A stretch of DNA of 64,000 bases from Nitrosomonas sp. JL21. Its GTDB lineage: Bacteria > Pseudomonadota > Gammaproteobacteria > Burkholderiales > Nitrosomonadaceae. Below, piece by piece: positions 36,967 to 46,829 of the stretch. The translations under genes and the position numbers were made by a program. The stretch's first letter is position 1; each line of letters begins with the position of its first letter. The DNA is taken from the NCBI RefSeq assembly GCF_009833095.1, contig NZ_QRCB01000009.1:124001-188000 (forward strand), given 5' to 3'. The notes beneath the pieces are model-generated. The model did no database searches and had not been told where the DNA came from. It saw only the letters and a program-made list of their open reading frames with translations.

Positions 36967-37446
36967 TTAATGATGATGGTGGTGTTCGTGTTTCTGCGCT
37001 TGCGCAGGCTGTTCGGATGACGGTGTAGTGCCGATTCGATAGGTATCATGACAGGCCACGCATTTGCTCATGGCGTCGCTCAACTGCCGCAGTGTGAGCT
37101 TGGGGTCTTTTCTGGATTCCGCATCTGCGGCAATTTGATCGAAATCCTGATGCAAGGACATGCCCAGTTGCATGAATTCTTTGGGTAGCACACTCTTGAA
37201 ATGATCCTCGGCTTTATGCGCCATGCCTAAGCCCAGGGGGCGGGCAGACTGGGCAACCGATGCCATGTCATCGGTTGAGAGCGCCATCAGGATATTTCGC
37301 GTGCCCGACAACAACGCGCGCATTTCCTCAAGCACATGATCGCGCTGCGCTTCGGAAAGTATGAGGGTTTGCCGATTGTCTGCGTCTGCAGCGACGGCTG
37401 ACGTAGAAATTAACAAACAAACGATGATTCTTCGAATTTTCCGCAC
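36967..37446 (-). CDS. Cytochrome c'-like protein with a natural poly-His tail
   Basis: The 159-residue protein has a signal peptide and a mostly helical body, with a C-terminal heme site CVACH near residue 131, as in cytochromes c' and b562-like folds. A heme-proximal methionine in GMAHKAED is a candidate ligand. It ends in KHEHHHHH. The start is GTG with AAGGAG upstream. The His tail could bind a metal such as copper or nickel. It lies directly after the truncated symporter remnant. Confidence 0.75.
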   Translation of the reverse strand: MRKIRRIIVCLLISTSAVAADADNRQTLILSEAQRDHVLEEMRALLSGTRNILMALSTDDMASVAQSARPLGLGMAHKAEDHFKSVLPKEFMQLGMSLHQDFDQIAADAESRKDPKLTLRQLSDAMSKCVACHDTYRIGTTPSSEQPAQAQKHEHHHHH

Positions 37447-37522
37447 GTGACGCTCCTTGATAGTGAAATCGAGGTCTGACTGTAGCAGCCAGATGCGTTA
37501 TTCTGCAACAGGTTTGAATTCG

Positions 37523-37723
37523 GCGCCGATCGCGAAATGCGTTACGAACATGCAGCAGCGGCACTTGCACGAAAGTGGCGTACAGCAGCACAGCCAGTAC
37601 CGACCACAACAAGGTTTCCAAATATGGTTTGATCCCAGGCCAAGCGCCACCTGATATCAAGCCGGCCATGATCGCGATGAGATAAATCCAGACCTGTCGC
37701 CGCTCAAGCGTCAAGCGATCCAT
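37523..37723 (-). pseudogene. N-terminal fragment of a bile acid/arsenite symporter-family protein
   Basis: Sixty-seven residues (LERRQVWIYLIAIMAGL, LLYATFVQVPLLHVRNAFRDRR) match the start of an arsenic-resistance/bile-acid:sodium symporter type membrane protein, normally over 300 residues. The sense is lost near 37523, after which the frame runs into the cytochrome gene. Its ATG overlaps the transporter stop (TGATG), so an operon once existed. It is a truncation. Confidence 0.6.
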
Positions 37724-38961
37724 CAGCCGCGCACTCGCAATATCAGCAATGTACCAGCCAGCATGAATCCGGCAGCCAGGGCAAAGGCCAATTCCGGAGA
37801 AACCATCGTCCAAATCACCCCGACGGCTGCGCTCGACAAGAACTTGGTCGTGCCGTTGACGGTACCCAACGCACCGATGCTCATCGTCATGGTTTCTGCC
37901 CGAACGATATCCGCAGTCACGGTGGATTCCAGGGCTTCTTGCACGGCCACGTACAAACCGGCGATAAAGAAAATACCGGCCAGCACTTCGATGCTGTCAA
38001 CCGCGAACCAGAATGCCAGCGCAGTCGACACTGCAGTGACGGCTCCCAGGAAATAGCCGGCTACAAGGATGGGCAAATGGCCAATACGGTCGGCCAGCCA
38101 CCCCACCGGCCAGGAAACCACAACCTGCACGGCGTTGCGCCATACATACAACAATCCCGCCACTTGCGCCGCCTGCACTACGCCCATCGACGGGGTGAGC
38201 AGCGTGGTGGCCGCCAGGATCAGCAGCGCATGGGAAAAATCACCGATGCCAAAGATGCCCACTGCACCCAGATACCGTTTGAACCGTACCGGCAATCCGC
38301 GCAATGTGTCGAAAAATTTCAGCGCCGGATTCGGTGAATGTTGCGGATCTTTGACCAGCCACAGAAAAGCCAGCACCGCCAGCACACCGGGAATGACCGA
38401 CAGCCACAATACGAAACGAAACGGTCCGGCAGTGTCTTCCCAGTGCCAGTCTTGCGCCAGTCCCAGCAACGCCACGCCCAGCAAAGGACCGAGCACCGCG
38501 CCTATCGTATCCGCCGCGCGATGAAAGCCGAAGGCGCGTCCGCGCGTAGCCGGGCTTACCGCTTGAATCACGATGGCGTCGCGCAATGGGCCGCGTAAGC
38601 CCTTGCCAAACCACGACACCACCCGCCCGAGCAGAATGAGCACCCAGCCAGAGGACAATGCGATCAATATCTGGCCGACCGGCGTCAGTCCGTACCCTAC
38701 CAGCACCAGCAGCTTGCGGTGTCCCAGCTTATCAGCGATGTAGCCCGATACCATTTTGGTAAAACTCGCCACTGCATCGGCAACGCCTTCGATAAAGCCC
38801 AGCATCGCCGCCGGAATGCCGAGAACCGCGAGAAAACCCGGCAAAATCACTGTCGTCGTTTCGTAGCAGAAATCGCCCAATGCGCTGGTAATGCCTGCGC
38901 CTGCAACCGTGCGGTTAAACCAACCTTTCGCATCGGAAGGCTGGAGATCATTCTCCGGCAT
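37723..38961 (-). CDS. MFS transporter
   Basis: The 412-residue protein has about 12 membrane helices and the cytoplasmic loop signatures of the major facilitator superfamily (GYIADKLGHRKLL, GRVVSWFGKGLRGPLRD). The substrate is unknown. Its end overlaps the start of the symporter remnant, hinting at arsenic or related toxic-ion export. Its start overlaps the DUF190 gene by 14 bases. Confidence 0.85.
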   Translation of the reverse strand: MPENDLQPSDAKGWFNRTVAGAGITSALGDFCYETTTVILPGFLAVLGIPAAMLGFIEGVADAVASFTKMVSGYIADKLGHRKLLVLVGYGLTPVGQILIALSSGWVLILLGRVVSWFGKGLRGPLRDAIVIQAVSPATRGRAFGFHRAADTIGAVLGPLLGVALLGLAQDWHWEDTAGPFRFVLWLSVIPGVLAVLAFLWLVKDPQHSPNPALKFFDTLRGLPVRFKRYLGAVGIFGIGDFSHALLILAATTLLTPSMGVVQAAQVAGLLYVWRNAVQVVVSWPVGWLADRIGHLPILVAGYFLGAVTAVSTALAFWFAVDSIEVLAGIFFIAGLYVAVQEALESTVTADIVRAETMTMSIGALGTVNGTTKFLSSAAVGVIWTMVSPELAFALAAGFMLAGTLLILRVRG

Positions 38962-39277
38962 CGGTTTCTCCGGTCATGCCGAACTCGATCGGCGTTTTGA
39001 CGTAAAACACTTCCACACCTTCCTGCTGCAGATGCTGAAACATGCACTCCGCCTGTTGTTCGCTGACAGCCATCGTCACTTCGACCGGCTGATCAGTCAG
39101 TTCAAAGAAGTGCGCGGCATGCAGCCTGCGATCGCGTCCGAAGCCCTCAGCCGCAACCATCAGCGTTGCGCCGCCAATTCCCAGCTTCATGGCCGCTTGC
39201 AGTAACCACTCTCCGAGCGGCTGGTGACTATGCTGGCGGTCTTGCTGGGTAAAGAAAGTCAATTGATAACCTTTCAT
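38948..39277 (-). CDS. DUF190 protein, CrcB-associated
   Basis: The 109-residue soluble protein has the DUF190 pattern LGEWLLQAAMKLGIGGATL and PVEVTMAVSEQQAECMF. DUF190 genes are usually next to crcB fluoride channels, as here, 16 bases downstream. The fold is PII-like. It may regulate the channel, but this is not established. Confidence 0.85.
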   Translation of the reverse strand: MKGYQLTFFTQQDRQHSHQPLGEWLLQAAMKLGIGGATLMVAAEGFGRDRRLHAAHFFELTDQPVEVTMAVSEQQAECMFQHLQQEGVEVFYVKTPIEFGMTGETDAGE

Positions 39278-39293
39278 GGCATTCTCCTTGGAA

Positions 39294-39695
39294 TCAGACG
39301 GCTTTGAACGCGGAAACAGTCGCCAATCCCAGCATCGTCATTACTAAAGAACCGATCACATGCGCGCTGATTGCACCGGTCGCCCACAATATGCGCCCTT
39401 CCTGGATCAGCACCGTGACTTCGGCGGAAAACGTAGAAAATGTGGTCAATCCGCCCAAAAAACCGGTAATGACAAATAAGCGCCATTCGGGCCCAAGCCC
39501 GGAATGATTGGCAAAGATGGCAAGCGCTACACCGATCAGGTAGCCGCCGATAAGATTCGCCGCCAATGTACCCAGTGGAATGGCTGGAAACAACGCGTTG
39601 AGCGATATCCCTAACAGCCAGCGCAGCACCGCGCCGAGAGAAGCACCTAAACAAATGGCTAAAAGCGAATTGAAAATAAATGGAACCTCAGTCAA
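39294..39695 (-). CDS. crcB: Fluoride channel CrcB/FluC
   Basis: The 133-residue membrane protein has four helices and the channel signature [15 protein letters not shown] with the fluoride-contacting Phe and Thr/Ser residues. It functions as a dual-topology dimer that exports fluoride. I looked for a fluoride riboswitch upstream and did not find one. DUF190 and the transporter follow in the same operon. Confidence 0.93.
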   Translation of the reverse strand: MTEVPFIFNSLLAICLGASLGAVLRWLLGISLNALFPAIPLGTLAANLIGGYLIGVALAIFANHSGLGPEWRLFVITGFLGGLTTFSTFSAEVTVLIQEGRILWATGAISAHVIGSLVMTMLGLATVSAFKAV

Positions 39696-39758
39696 TTGAG
39701 TTTGCCATGTGTCATCACTCGTTCACACCCAGCGCAGCATGACGACATGATCGCTACA

Positions 39759-40346
39759 TCATTGGGTTTGAGTTGACGACTCAGCGTTAGGATTTTGTTT
39801 CAACAACGGAATCACAGCCTTTTCGAGTTTGCCCTGATTGACAAGCCCCAAGTAGGTTTCGACAATCTCGCCGGAACGATTGATGACCACCGTATACGGC
39901 AGCACCGACATTTTGTTGCCGGCAGCCTCGACCAATGACCAGGCACTCATGCTGCCGACCAGTACCGGATAATTGATGCCGAACTCCTCGCTGAACGCTT
40001 TGACTTTCTCTGCTTGATCGAGTGCAATACCGACAAACACTAAACCCTGTTCGCGGAATTTCTCCTGAGTTTCAATGAACTCCGGGATTTCTTCCTGGCA
40101 TGGAATGCACCAGGTTGCCCAGAAATTGACCACCATCACCTTTCCGAGCCATTGCGACACCGCTTGATCCTGTCCTTGCATATCCGGCAAACTGGCCGCA
40201 AGAATGGCTTGCGCACCCTGCTGGCTGATCTCGTTCGTCAAGGGAATCTGCGGAACAGCGCTGAAATGCGACCGCACCCAGATACCCGCAGCCAGTGACA
40301 CTGCCGCCACCGCTGAATACAACACAATCTGCTTCATTATTGACAT
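39759..40346 (-). CDS. TlpA/ResA-like thiol-disulfide oxidoreductase
   Basis: The 195-residue protein has one N-terminal membrane anchor and a thioredoxin-fold domain with the active site W-C-I-P-C in NFWATWCIPCQEE near residue 80. It would reduce disulfides in the periplasm, for example in cytochrome c maturation. It lies about 150 bases after dsbD, which can supply its electrons. The ATG at 40346 has AAGGA upstream. Confidence 0.88.
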   Translation of the reverse strand: MSIMKQIVLYSAVAAVSLAAGIWVRSHFSAVPQIPLTNEISQQGAQAILAASLPDMQGQDQAVSQWLGKVMVVNFWATWCIPCQEEIPEFIETQEKFREQGLVFVGIALDQAEKVKAFSEEFGINYPVLVGSMSAWSLVEAAGNKMSVLPYTVVINRSGEIVETYLGLVNQGKLEKAVIPLLKQNPNAESSTQTQ

Positions 40347-40497
40347 CAATGTATCCTTCAGAATTGAAAATGCGCTTTTTTACCGCAGATCATTGCTCAG
40401 GTCATCGGAACATGACCATTCGAAACAATCCTCTGCATTCGCGCATACTTGGAATTAATGGGATGGAACGCTTGCAACCGCGTGTGTGGGATATACC

Positions 40498-42441
40498 TCA
40501 GATCAATACGGCATTCAGTACCGTCAGAAAATCCTTCTTATTCAGAAAGCCGATGATCTTGATGTCAGGAACATCATTACCTTGGCGATCGATAAACAGG
40601 ATCCCTGGAGGTCCGAACAACTTGAAACGTTTGAGCAGCGCCGCATCATCCGGCGTGCCATCGGTCACATCAATCTGCAGCAGAACGACATCCTGCAAGC
40701 GCGACTGCACTTGCGTATCGGATAACGTAAAACGCTCCATTTCTTTGCAGGAAACACACCAATCGGCATAAAACTTCACCATGATGTATTTATCCTGGGA
40801 TTGGCGGATATAGTCATCCAATTCCGCCACCGTTTTTACCCGCTGAAACGGCAAATTCTGATAACTTCCAGTCGCAGCGCCATTCATGTCGATACTGGTC
40901 GTGCTCGCCGTGGTCACACCCAGTTTTGACAGGGGTTGCAGCATATCACGGCTACCCGACAACACACCGATCAATAAAGCAACGCCGAGCAACAAGGCAA
41001 TGACGCCGACGCCTTTGAGAAACTTTTGCAATCCGGAAGCTCTTTCAGGCAAGGGATCAATGGCATGCAGATAAATCGCTGAAATAATCAGCAACGCCGC
41101 CCATAGCAGCATATGCATCACATCGTTGATCACCGGAGAAATCAACCAGATCGCGACCCCCAGCAACAGCACGCCAAAAAACCGCTTGATCGATTCCATC
41201 CACGCACCGGCTCTTGGCAATAATGCTCCCGCCGAGGCGCCCAGCAGCAATAACGGCACGCCCATGCCAAGCGCCATCATGAACAATGCCGAGCCGCCGA
41301 GAACGACATCGCCGGTCTGGCTGATATACAACAATGCTCCGGCCAGCGGGGCTGCGACGCACGGGCCGACGATCAGCGCCGACAAAGCGCCCATGCCGAA
41401 CACACCGGTCAACTGGCCACCTTTCAACTGCCCGGCTTCCTCGGATAACTTGGTTTGCAGTGAACCCGGCAATTGCAATTCGTAAAAACCAAACATCGAA
41501 AACGACAGCAATACGAAAATCAGCGCAAATGTTCCCAGTACCCAGGCGTTCTGCAGTGCAGCGGACAACATCGACCCCGACAAACCAGCAGCAATGCCCG
41601 CAATGGCATAGGTAATCGCCATGCCGAGGACATAGGTCAATGCCAGAATGAATCCATGACGCTTGGTCACATGCTTGCCGCGATTGGCAATGATGCCGGA
41701 TAAAATCGGAAACATCGGAAACACGCAGGGCGTAAACGCCAGCAACAGGCCGATACCGAAAAAGCCGGTCAGGATCAGCCAGAAATCCCCAGTTTGAAAC
41801 ATCTGGTCGATTTTGTATGCTTCCGTTTCAATCGCGGGTGCCTTCGAGGGTATCTGAAACAGCTCAGCCGTAGCATCAATCCCAGCCGCAGCGGCTTTGC
41901 TGCTCACAGTTTCAGCAACTGCTCCAATGGCGGCCTTCACAGCCGGCAAGGTCAATTCAACGACTTTATGAATCGGTGCATAGCATACGCCCACCGGCTC
42001 ATTACACCCTTGATAAGTTGCAGTCAGCGTAACCGGTTGCTCCGTGCCTGGATCGTCGCGCTTCAGAGAAATCACGGCCTGAACCGGACTGTAATAAACT
42101 TCGGTCTGACCGAACGTCATATCGTCTTTCATCTTACCGGGCGGTAAGGCAACATTCTGAACGGTCATGCCCTCCTGTTTCGGTTCAAACGCGATCTTGC
42201 CGCGGTACAGATAGTAATCCTTTGCCGGCGTCAAATGGGCAATCAAAGTAGTGCCATCGCGAACTTCGACCGATATTTTGAAAGCCTCATCCGGCGGCAA
42301 TAGCTCTTGTGGATTGGTTTGACCCAGGTTGATACCCAGACCCTGCAATTTTGAAAACAGGTTGAAAGACCCTGTTTCCTGCGCAGACGCGTGCGTTCCG
42401 GTCAAACAGGCCAACAGTAACAAAAAATGGAATAATCGCAT
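40498..42441 (-). CDS. dsbD: Thiol:disulfide interchange protein DsbD
   Basis: This 647-residue protein has a signal peptide, an N-terminal immunoglobulin-like DsbD-alpha domain with CNEPVGVCY near residue 145, about eight membrane helices (FTPCVFPMFPILSG is the first redox helix, GPCVAAPLAG the second) and a C-terminal thioredoxin domain with the site W-C-V-S-C. It carries electrons from cytoplasmic thioredoxin to periplasmic thiols. cutA lies immediately upstream and the tlpA-like gene downstream, so the group is a functional unit. Confidence 0.93.
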   Translation of the reverse strand: MRLFHFLLLLACLTGTHASAQETGSFNLFSKLQGLGINLGQTNPQELLPPDEAFKISVEVRDGTTLIAHLTPAKDYYLYRGKIAFEPKQEGMTVQNVALPPGKMKDDMTFGQTEVYYSPVQAVISLKRDDPGTEQPVTLTATYQGCNEPVGVCYAPIHKVVELTLPAVKAAIGAVAETVSSKAAAAGIDATAELFQIPSKAPAIETEAYKIDQMFQTGDFWLILTGFFGIGLLLAFTPCVFPMFPILSGIIANRGKHVTKRHGFILALTYVLGMAITYAIAGIAAGLSGSMLSAALQNAWVLGTFALIFVLLSFSMFGFYELQLPGSLQTKLSEEAGQLKGGQLTGVFGMGALSALIVGPCVAAPLAGALLYISQTGDVVLGGSALFMMALGMGVPLLLLGASAGALLPRAGAWMESIKRFFGVLLLGVAIWLISPVINDVMHMLLWAALLIISAIYLHAIDPLPERASGLQKFLKGVGVIALLLGVALLIGVLSGSRDMLQPLSKLGVTTASTTSIDMNGAATGSYQNLPFQRVKTVAELDDYIRQSQDKYIMVKFYADWCVSCKEMERFTLSDTQVQSRLQDVVLLQIDVTDGTPDDAALLKRFKLFGPPGILFIDRQGNDVPDIKIIGFLNKKDFLTVLNAVLI

Positions 42442-42457
42442 CGGTATACAGTAATAT

Positions 42458-42781
42458 TTAATCAGTAGCGGAGGTTTCTGTGGCTATCCACTGCAAATAA
42501 GCAGGTAAGCCATTATTTATAGGAACCAGAATTACTTCCGGAAGTTCATAAGGATGCATCATCTTGATCAACTGTTCAACCTTGTCATAATGCTGTCGTT
42601 CGGTTTTGATCAACACAGGTATCTCATCCGCCGATTCGATCTTTCCTTGCCAGCGATACACCGACGCGCACGGACTCAGGACATTCACACAAGCAGCCGC
42701 ACGCTGATCGATCAACGCCTCGGCACATAACAAAGCGGATTTTTTATTCGGAAAATTGCTGATGATAAGTACGGGTTCCAT
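42458..42781 (-). CDS. cutA: Divalent-cation tolerance protein CutA
   Basis: The 107-residue protein has the CutA1 trimer pattern FPNKKSALLCAEALIDQRAAACVN and SVYRWQGKIE, with PEVILVPINNGLPAYLQWI at the end. The family is linked to metal tolerance, but its function is not well defined. It is 16 bases from dsbD, a common pairing. Confidence 0.9.
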   Translation of the reverse strand: MEPVLIISNFPNKKSALLCAEALIDQRAAACVNVLSPCASVYRWQGKIESADEIPVLIKTERQHYDKVEQLIKMMHPYELPEVILVPINNGLPAYLQWIATETSATD

Positions 42782-42926
42782 AAAAAACTGCTCATAGATC
42801 TACAATTGCAGATTTTACCTTGCTAATCGGCTCAGTGGAAAAATGAAATAACGAACGTTGCCAACTGGGCATCTCAGGCCAATAGGCATATACTTCACAA
42901 CAATGTTACTGAAAGGAATTGAGCAC

Positions 42927-43124
42927 ATGAAAGGACTCTTCAATCTGGTCATCGCATTATCGATCATCACACCCATCACGATTTTTTTTGGCTATATCAT
43001 CATGGATGAAGGCGATCAATTTACCGCTGAGCATTATATGGTCACCGGGCTCAGCACCATTCCCTTCATTTTTGCGTTGCTCGTCAAGTTTCTGATGTCG
43101 GGAGCGGACAGCAATAGCAAATAA
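42927..43124 (+). CDS. Small membrane protein
   Basis: The 65 residues have two hydrophobic stretches (LVIALSIITPITIFFGYII and PFIFALLVKFLM). AAGGA lies 9 bases before the ATG at 42927. No family is recognised. It stands alone between cutA and the chemoreceptor. Confidence 0.5.
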   Translation: MKGLFNLVIALSIITPITIFFGYIIMDEGDQFTAEHYMVTGLSTIPFIFALLVKFLMSGADSNSK

Positions 43125-43452
43125 CACTTCAAAAGCTTCCTATCAGCGGAATTCTTGTCAATGTAACACGCGCCGGGTAGGCAACCTGTAATTGGGTGAG
43201 AAAGCTCAGCTTATGTGGAATAAATGAGTATTTCGAGCCTATTTCCAAACAAGCGCACCAGCTTGGCAACCGCAGCAGGATTTGACGTTTTCTTAAATGC
43301 ATGAAACCACTACATTAAAGAGTTTTTAGCATTTTTTGGTATTGCTTCTCAGCGCTTTTCCCCGCATCAATACTCACAAAGAAAGTTCTAAAGAGTCGGT
43401 GTTATTTTCCGTATGAAAATTCCTACGAATCATCAACCACGGAGTAATTGCC
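43125..43452. other. Intergenic region before the chemoreceptor
   Basis: This 328-base stretch has no supported gene. A TAAAGAGT at 43389-43396 followed by TCCGTATG after 11 bases resembles only loosely a flagellar sigma-28 site and is not claimed. Nothing else stands out. Confidence 0.4.
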
Positions 43453-45564
43453 ATGACGCTGCTAAATCAAATGAATATGTCCCATAAACTGACTATTCTG
43501 ACGGTTTCTTTACTGATTATAGCGGCTGTGCCGATGACGCTTTACGTCAACACGGTGATCCACGATCTCGATATCACCAAGCGCGAAGCAGCCGGTACGG
43601 GGCCTATCATTGCATTACAAAAAGCCGTGCAATATGTTCAACAACATCGCGGCCTCTCGGCTGCATTTTTGAACGGAAATGATGCGCTCGCCAACCGCAT
43701 ATCCGAAACCCAGCGCGAATTGAACAAAGCCGTCGAGGTCGTCGATGTCAAGCTCAAGGAAGCCAACATATCGGCTCAAAACGTTTCAGTTTGGTCAAAT
43801 CAAAAGCAGCGCATTCTCGACATTCAAAGAGCGATCATGGCGCGTCAGCTCAAAGCACCTGAAAGCACCGCACAACATACCAAAATAGTTCAAGAACTGA
43901 TGCTCTTCAGCGAAGAAATCCTCATCGAAGCCGATTTGTTGCTTGATCCTGTGAAGCATACGTATTTCCTGATGAATGCAACCATGTATAACGCGCCAAG
44001 GTTAGCGGAAAATATCGGTCAAATGCGGGCAGCCGGCACATCGCTTCTGGCTGCGGGAAAAATTGATGTTGAAGGCCATACTAAATTGGCGGGGATGTTC
44101 AGCAATGTCAATCTGTTCTTTTCCGATTTCATGCGCAATGTCGAGAGAGCCATGCAATCCGATGCCGACATGAAAGCCGAGCTTGGGTCAAAAGGCAATG
44201 AAGTCAAGGCGATGATTGATAAAACACTGCATATGACGAATCAGGAATTGCTACAAGCAAAAGAACCAAAAATGCCCTCAGCAGATTATTTTGCAGAGTA
44301 TACCCGCACGATCGATGCGATCTATGATTATAATTTTCTTGCCGCCGACTATCTGGTAAAAACACTTCAATTGCGGCAAGAACATCTGCAACAGACGCTA
44401 TATTTCGCGATAGGTATCCTGATGGCTACCCTCATCGTCACGATCATGTTTGCAATCTTTATCGTACGCGGCATCACCCGTCGGGTGCAAGAAGCCATCA
44501 ATATCGCCAATGCCATAGCCAACGGCGACCTCACCCACCGGATTGAAGTAACTTCAACGAATGAAACCGGCCGACTACTGCAGGCGTTACAAACGATGGA
44601 GACCAACCTTATAGATCTGATCGGCAAAATACGCGCGGGAGCGGATCAAATCACTACGGCTTCGGGTGAAATTGCATCCGGTAACTCGGATCTCAGTCAG
44701 CGCACCGAAGAGCAAGCCTCTAACTTGGAAGAAACGGCTTCATCAATGGAAGAATTGACCTCCACCGTCAAGCAGAATGCCGACAATGCGCGCCAAGCCA
44801 ATCAACTGGCGGCCGGCGCTACCGAAGTCGCGATGAAAGGCGGTACCGTCGTCGGGCAAGTGGTGCAAACGATGAATTCGATCAACGAAAGTTCGAAAAA
44901 AATTGTCGAGATCATCAGTGTCATCGATGGCATTGCCTTCCAGACCAATATCCTGGCGCTCAATGCCGCCGTCGAAGCAGCGCGTGCCGGTGAGCAGGGC
45001 CGTGGATTTGCGGTGGTAGCGACAGAAGTACGCACGCTGGCGCAACGCTCCGCAGCAGCCGCTAAAGAGATCAAAGAACTGATCAGTGATTCTGTGTCTA
45101 AAGTGGAAAATGGCACGCACCTGGTTGATGAAGCAGGCGCCACGATGGATGAAATCGTCACTGCCGTAAAACGCGTGACCGATATCATGAGTGAAATCTC
45201 AGCCGCATCGCAGGAACAAAGCTCGGGCATCGAACAAGTCAATCAAGCCGTAACCCAAATGGATGAAGTCACGCAGCAAAATGCAGCATTGGTGGAAGAA
45301 GCGACGGCCGCGGCGGAATCGATGCAAGAACAAGCACAAGCATTAACGCAAGCGATCAATACCTTCAAACTATCGGGTACCCACTCGGAGCCAACGATGG
45401 CAGTCAAGCGAAACCGTCGTCCGGCTGCCGTAGCCAAATTGCCCAACCGTGGCCCAGCAACAAGGCATGCGGCGCAAGCAGCCGAAATGAAGACTGAAAC
45501 AGCCTCAACTCAACCGCGCAAAATGGCAGCAGGCGGTGGTGGCGATGATTGGGAAGAATTTTAA
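43453..45564 (+). CDS. Methyl-accepting chemotaxis protein
   Basis: The 703-residue receptor has an N-terminal membrane helix (about 13-35), a helical periplasmic sensor domain with [13 protein letters not shown] that resembles the NIT (nitrate/nitrite) type, a second membrane helix near 320, a HAMP domain and a long coiled-coil signalling domain with the hairpin [20 protein letters not shown] near residue 500. It ends DDWEEF, a CheR/CheB-docking pentapeptide-like tail (compare NWETF). The stop codon lies in the end of MITE copy B. Confidence 0.9.
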   Translation: MTLLNQMNMSHKLTILTVSLLIIAAVPMTLYVNTVIHDLDITKREAAGTGPIIALQKAVQYVQQHRGLSAAFLNGNDALANRISETQRELNKAVEVVDVKLKEANISAQNVSVWSNQKQRILDIQRAIMARQLKAPESTAQHTKIVQELMLFSEEILIEADLLLDPVKHTYFLMNATMYNAPRLAENIGQMRAAGTSLLAAGKIDVEGHTKLAGMFSNVNLFFSDFMRNVERAMQSDADMKAELGSKGNEVKAMIDKTLHMTNQELLQAKEPKMPSADYFAEYTRTIDAIYDYNFLAADYLVKTLQLRQEHLQQTLYFAIGILMATLIVTIMFAIFIVRGITRRVQEAINIANAIANGDLTHRIEVTSTNETGRLLQALQTMETNLIDLIGKIRAGADQITTASGEIASGNSDLSQRTEEQASNLEETASSMEELTSTVKQNADNARQANQLAAGATEVAMKGGTVVGQVVQTMNSINESSKKIVEIISVIDGIAFQTNILALNAAVEAARAGEQGRGFAVVATEVRTLAQRSAAAAKEIKELISDSVSKVENGTHLVDEAGATMDEIVTAVKRVTDIMSEISAASQEQSSGIEQVNQAVTQMDEVTQQNAALVEEATAAAESMQEQAQALTQAINTFKLSGTHSEPTMAVKRNRRPAAVAKLPNRGPATRHAAQAAEMKTETASTQPRKMAAGGGGDDWEEF

Positions 45565-45706
45565 GGAACGCTAATTCATTCGGCGGCGAATGAAATGAAA
45601 CGGAAGCTGCACGGAACAACAACCGAGACCCATGCAAAAAATAGGCGAGAAAGAGAGTAACGCGCAACGAAGCAATTCGCTTTGCAGTCAATCAGCGCTT
45701 CCCTAA
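45561..45706. mobile_element. MITE-like element, copy B
   Basis: The ends TTAAGGAACGCTAATT (left) and, in reverse complement, TTAGGGAAGCGCTGATT (right) match each other and the ends of copy A (30187-30333). The two elements are 147 and 146 bp. The left end supplies the TAA stop of the chemoreceptor and the right end the TAG stop of the convergent ornithine cyclodeaminase-family gene. No transposase is inside. Confidence 0.7.
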
Positions 45707-46668
45707 CCATCCATCAGCGTGCCCTGCGAGCAAGCACAGGCGCGCTGATACGCCAAGCCCGCAACCGCCAGATCACCCAGCGCCAATCCCCGAAAAGCAA
45801 AAGCCATGCGCTCTTCGGCAGTGCTGCGACCGGGCACGGTTCCAGTCACCAAACCGGTCAAATCTCCCGCGATCAGTTTCGGATCGACCAGCGGCTTTGC
45901 CATACTGGCTTCCTGTTCCACATCATCAACGATGATACGATCCAATGCCGACATACTCTCAGCCAGCCATGGCGCAGCCAGATCCGTCATGGTCACGAAT
46001 GCGCCCGGTTTCAGCCAACGCGCATCCAGAAATGGTTGCAGTTGGGGCGATAATGTCACCGACGTAACGATCAAATCAACCTGTTGGATCGTTTCTTGCG
46101 CAGTGTGCGGCGTAGTGACCGGCAATCCCATGCTTTCCACCTCATGGCAAAATGCGTCGCGGCTGGCCGCTCCCCGTCCAAATACCCGTACTTCCCTGAG
46201 CGGAAACAACGCTGAAAAAGCCTGCAAATGACTGCGGGCCTGGACACCGCAACCGATGAAAGCAATGCTTGACGCGTCTGGTCGAGCAAGCCGTTTGGCA
46301 GCCACCGCACTCAAACCGGCAGTACGCATGGCGGTCACCCAGTTGCCGTCGAGTATCGCGAGCGGTAATCCGCTACGGCTATCGAGCAGGGTCACCAACG
46401 CATTGATGCTTTCCAATCCATGATTAGGATTATCCGGATTCAGCACCAACGCTTTGACGGCAAGATACGGTGGATCATCGGCAGCCGCCAGGGTAGCCAT
46501 CATATAGCGGCCATCGGGTGGCGTAATCACCGCTTTGGGAGCATTCCACACGTACTGCCTGCGGCCCAGCAATAAATGCTCGATGCTGGCAACCACATCC
46601 TGTGGCGTCAATGACAGCGATTGCAGCACATCCCTGGAAAGGTAGCGAATCGACGGCGAGGTTTGCAT
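45703..46668 (-). CDS. Ornithine cyclodeaminase / mu-crystallin family protein
   Basis: The 321-residue protein has the family pattern: a Rossmann NAD(P)-binding site IAFIGCGVQARSHLQAF near residue 135, GNWVTAMRTAGLSAVAAKRLA before it, and LVTGTVPGRSTAEERMAF near 285. Members deaminate ornithine to proline, reduce cyclic imines or act as alanine dehydrogenases. The exact substrate cannot be assigned. Its stop codon lies in the end of MITE copy B. Confidence 0.85.
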   Translation of the reverse strand: MQTSPSIRYLSRDVLQSLSLTPQDVVASIEHLLLGRRQYVWNAPKAVITPPDGRYMMATLAAADDPPYLAVKALVLNPDNPNHGLESINALVTLLDSRSGLPLAILDGNWVTAMRTAGLSAVAAKRLARPDASSIAFIGCGVQARSHLQAFSALFPLREVRVFGRGAASRDAFCHEVESMGLPVTTPHTAQETIQQVDLIVTSVTLSPQLQPFLDARWLKPGAFVTMTDLAAPWLAESMSALDRIIVDDVEQEASMAKPLVDPKLIAGDLTGLVTGTVPGRSTAEERMAFAFRGLALGDLAVAGLAYQRACACSQGTLMDG

Positions 46669-46767
46669 CCTGCGTTTCCTGTGGTGATGGGTCTGTTTGA
46701 ACTTTACCGCAATTTCATTGCCTTTGTGCAGTAATCAAAATTGATCATAGGAATCATCAAGATCAAC

Positions 46768-46776
46768 TGCTATAAT
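46768..46776 (+). promoter_or_regulatory. Extended -10 promoter of typA
   Basis: TGC-TATAAT has the TGN plus TATAAT form of an extended -10 box, starting 54 bases before the ATG. The expected start of transcription is about 46783. No good -35 box lies at normal spacing, as is common for extended -10 promoters. Confidence 0.5.
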
Positions 46777-46829
46777 ACCCGACCCCCCACACCGTACCAA
46801 CTAACAGCTTATTTTTTTGAGGAATTATC

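Noticed and set aside
36967..36993. Vector-type His tag as contamination
   Set aside because: The tail follows a native reading and native flanks and contains Glu within the His run, so a cloning artefact is unlikely.
39696..39758. Fluoride riboswitch before crcB
   Set aside because: I looked for the crcB-motif helices and did not find them.
43389..43415. Sigma-28 flagellar promoter before the chemoreceptor
   Set aside because: Only TAAA and CCG match the consensus; the remainder does not.
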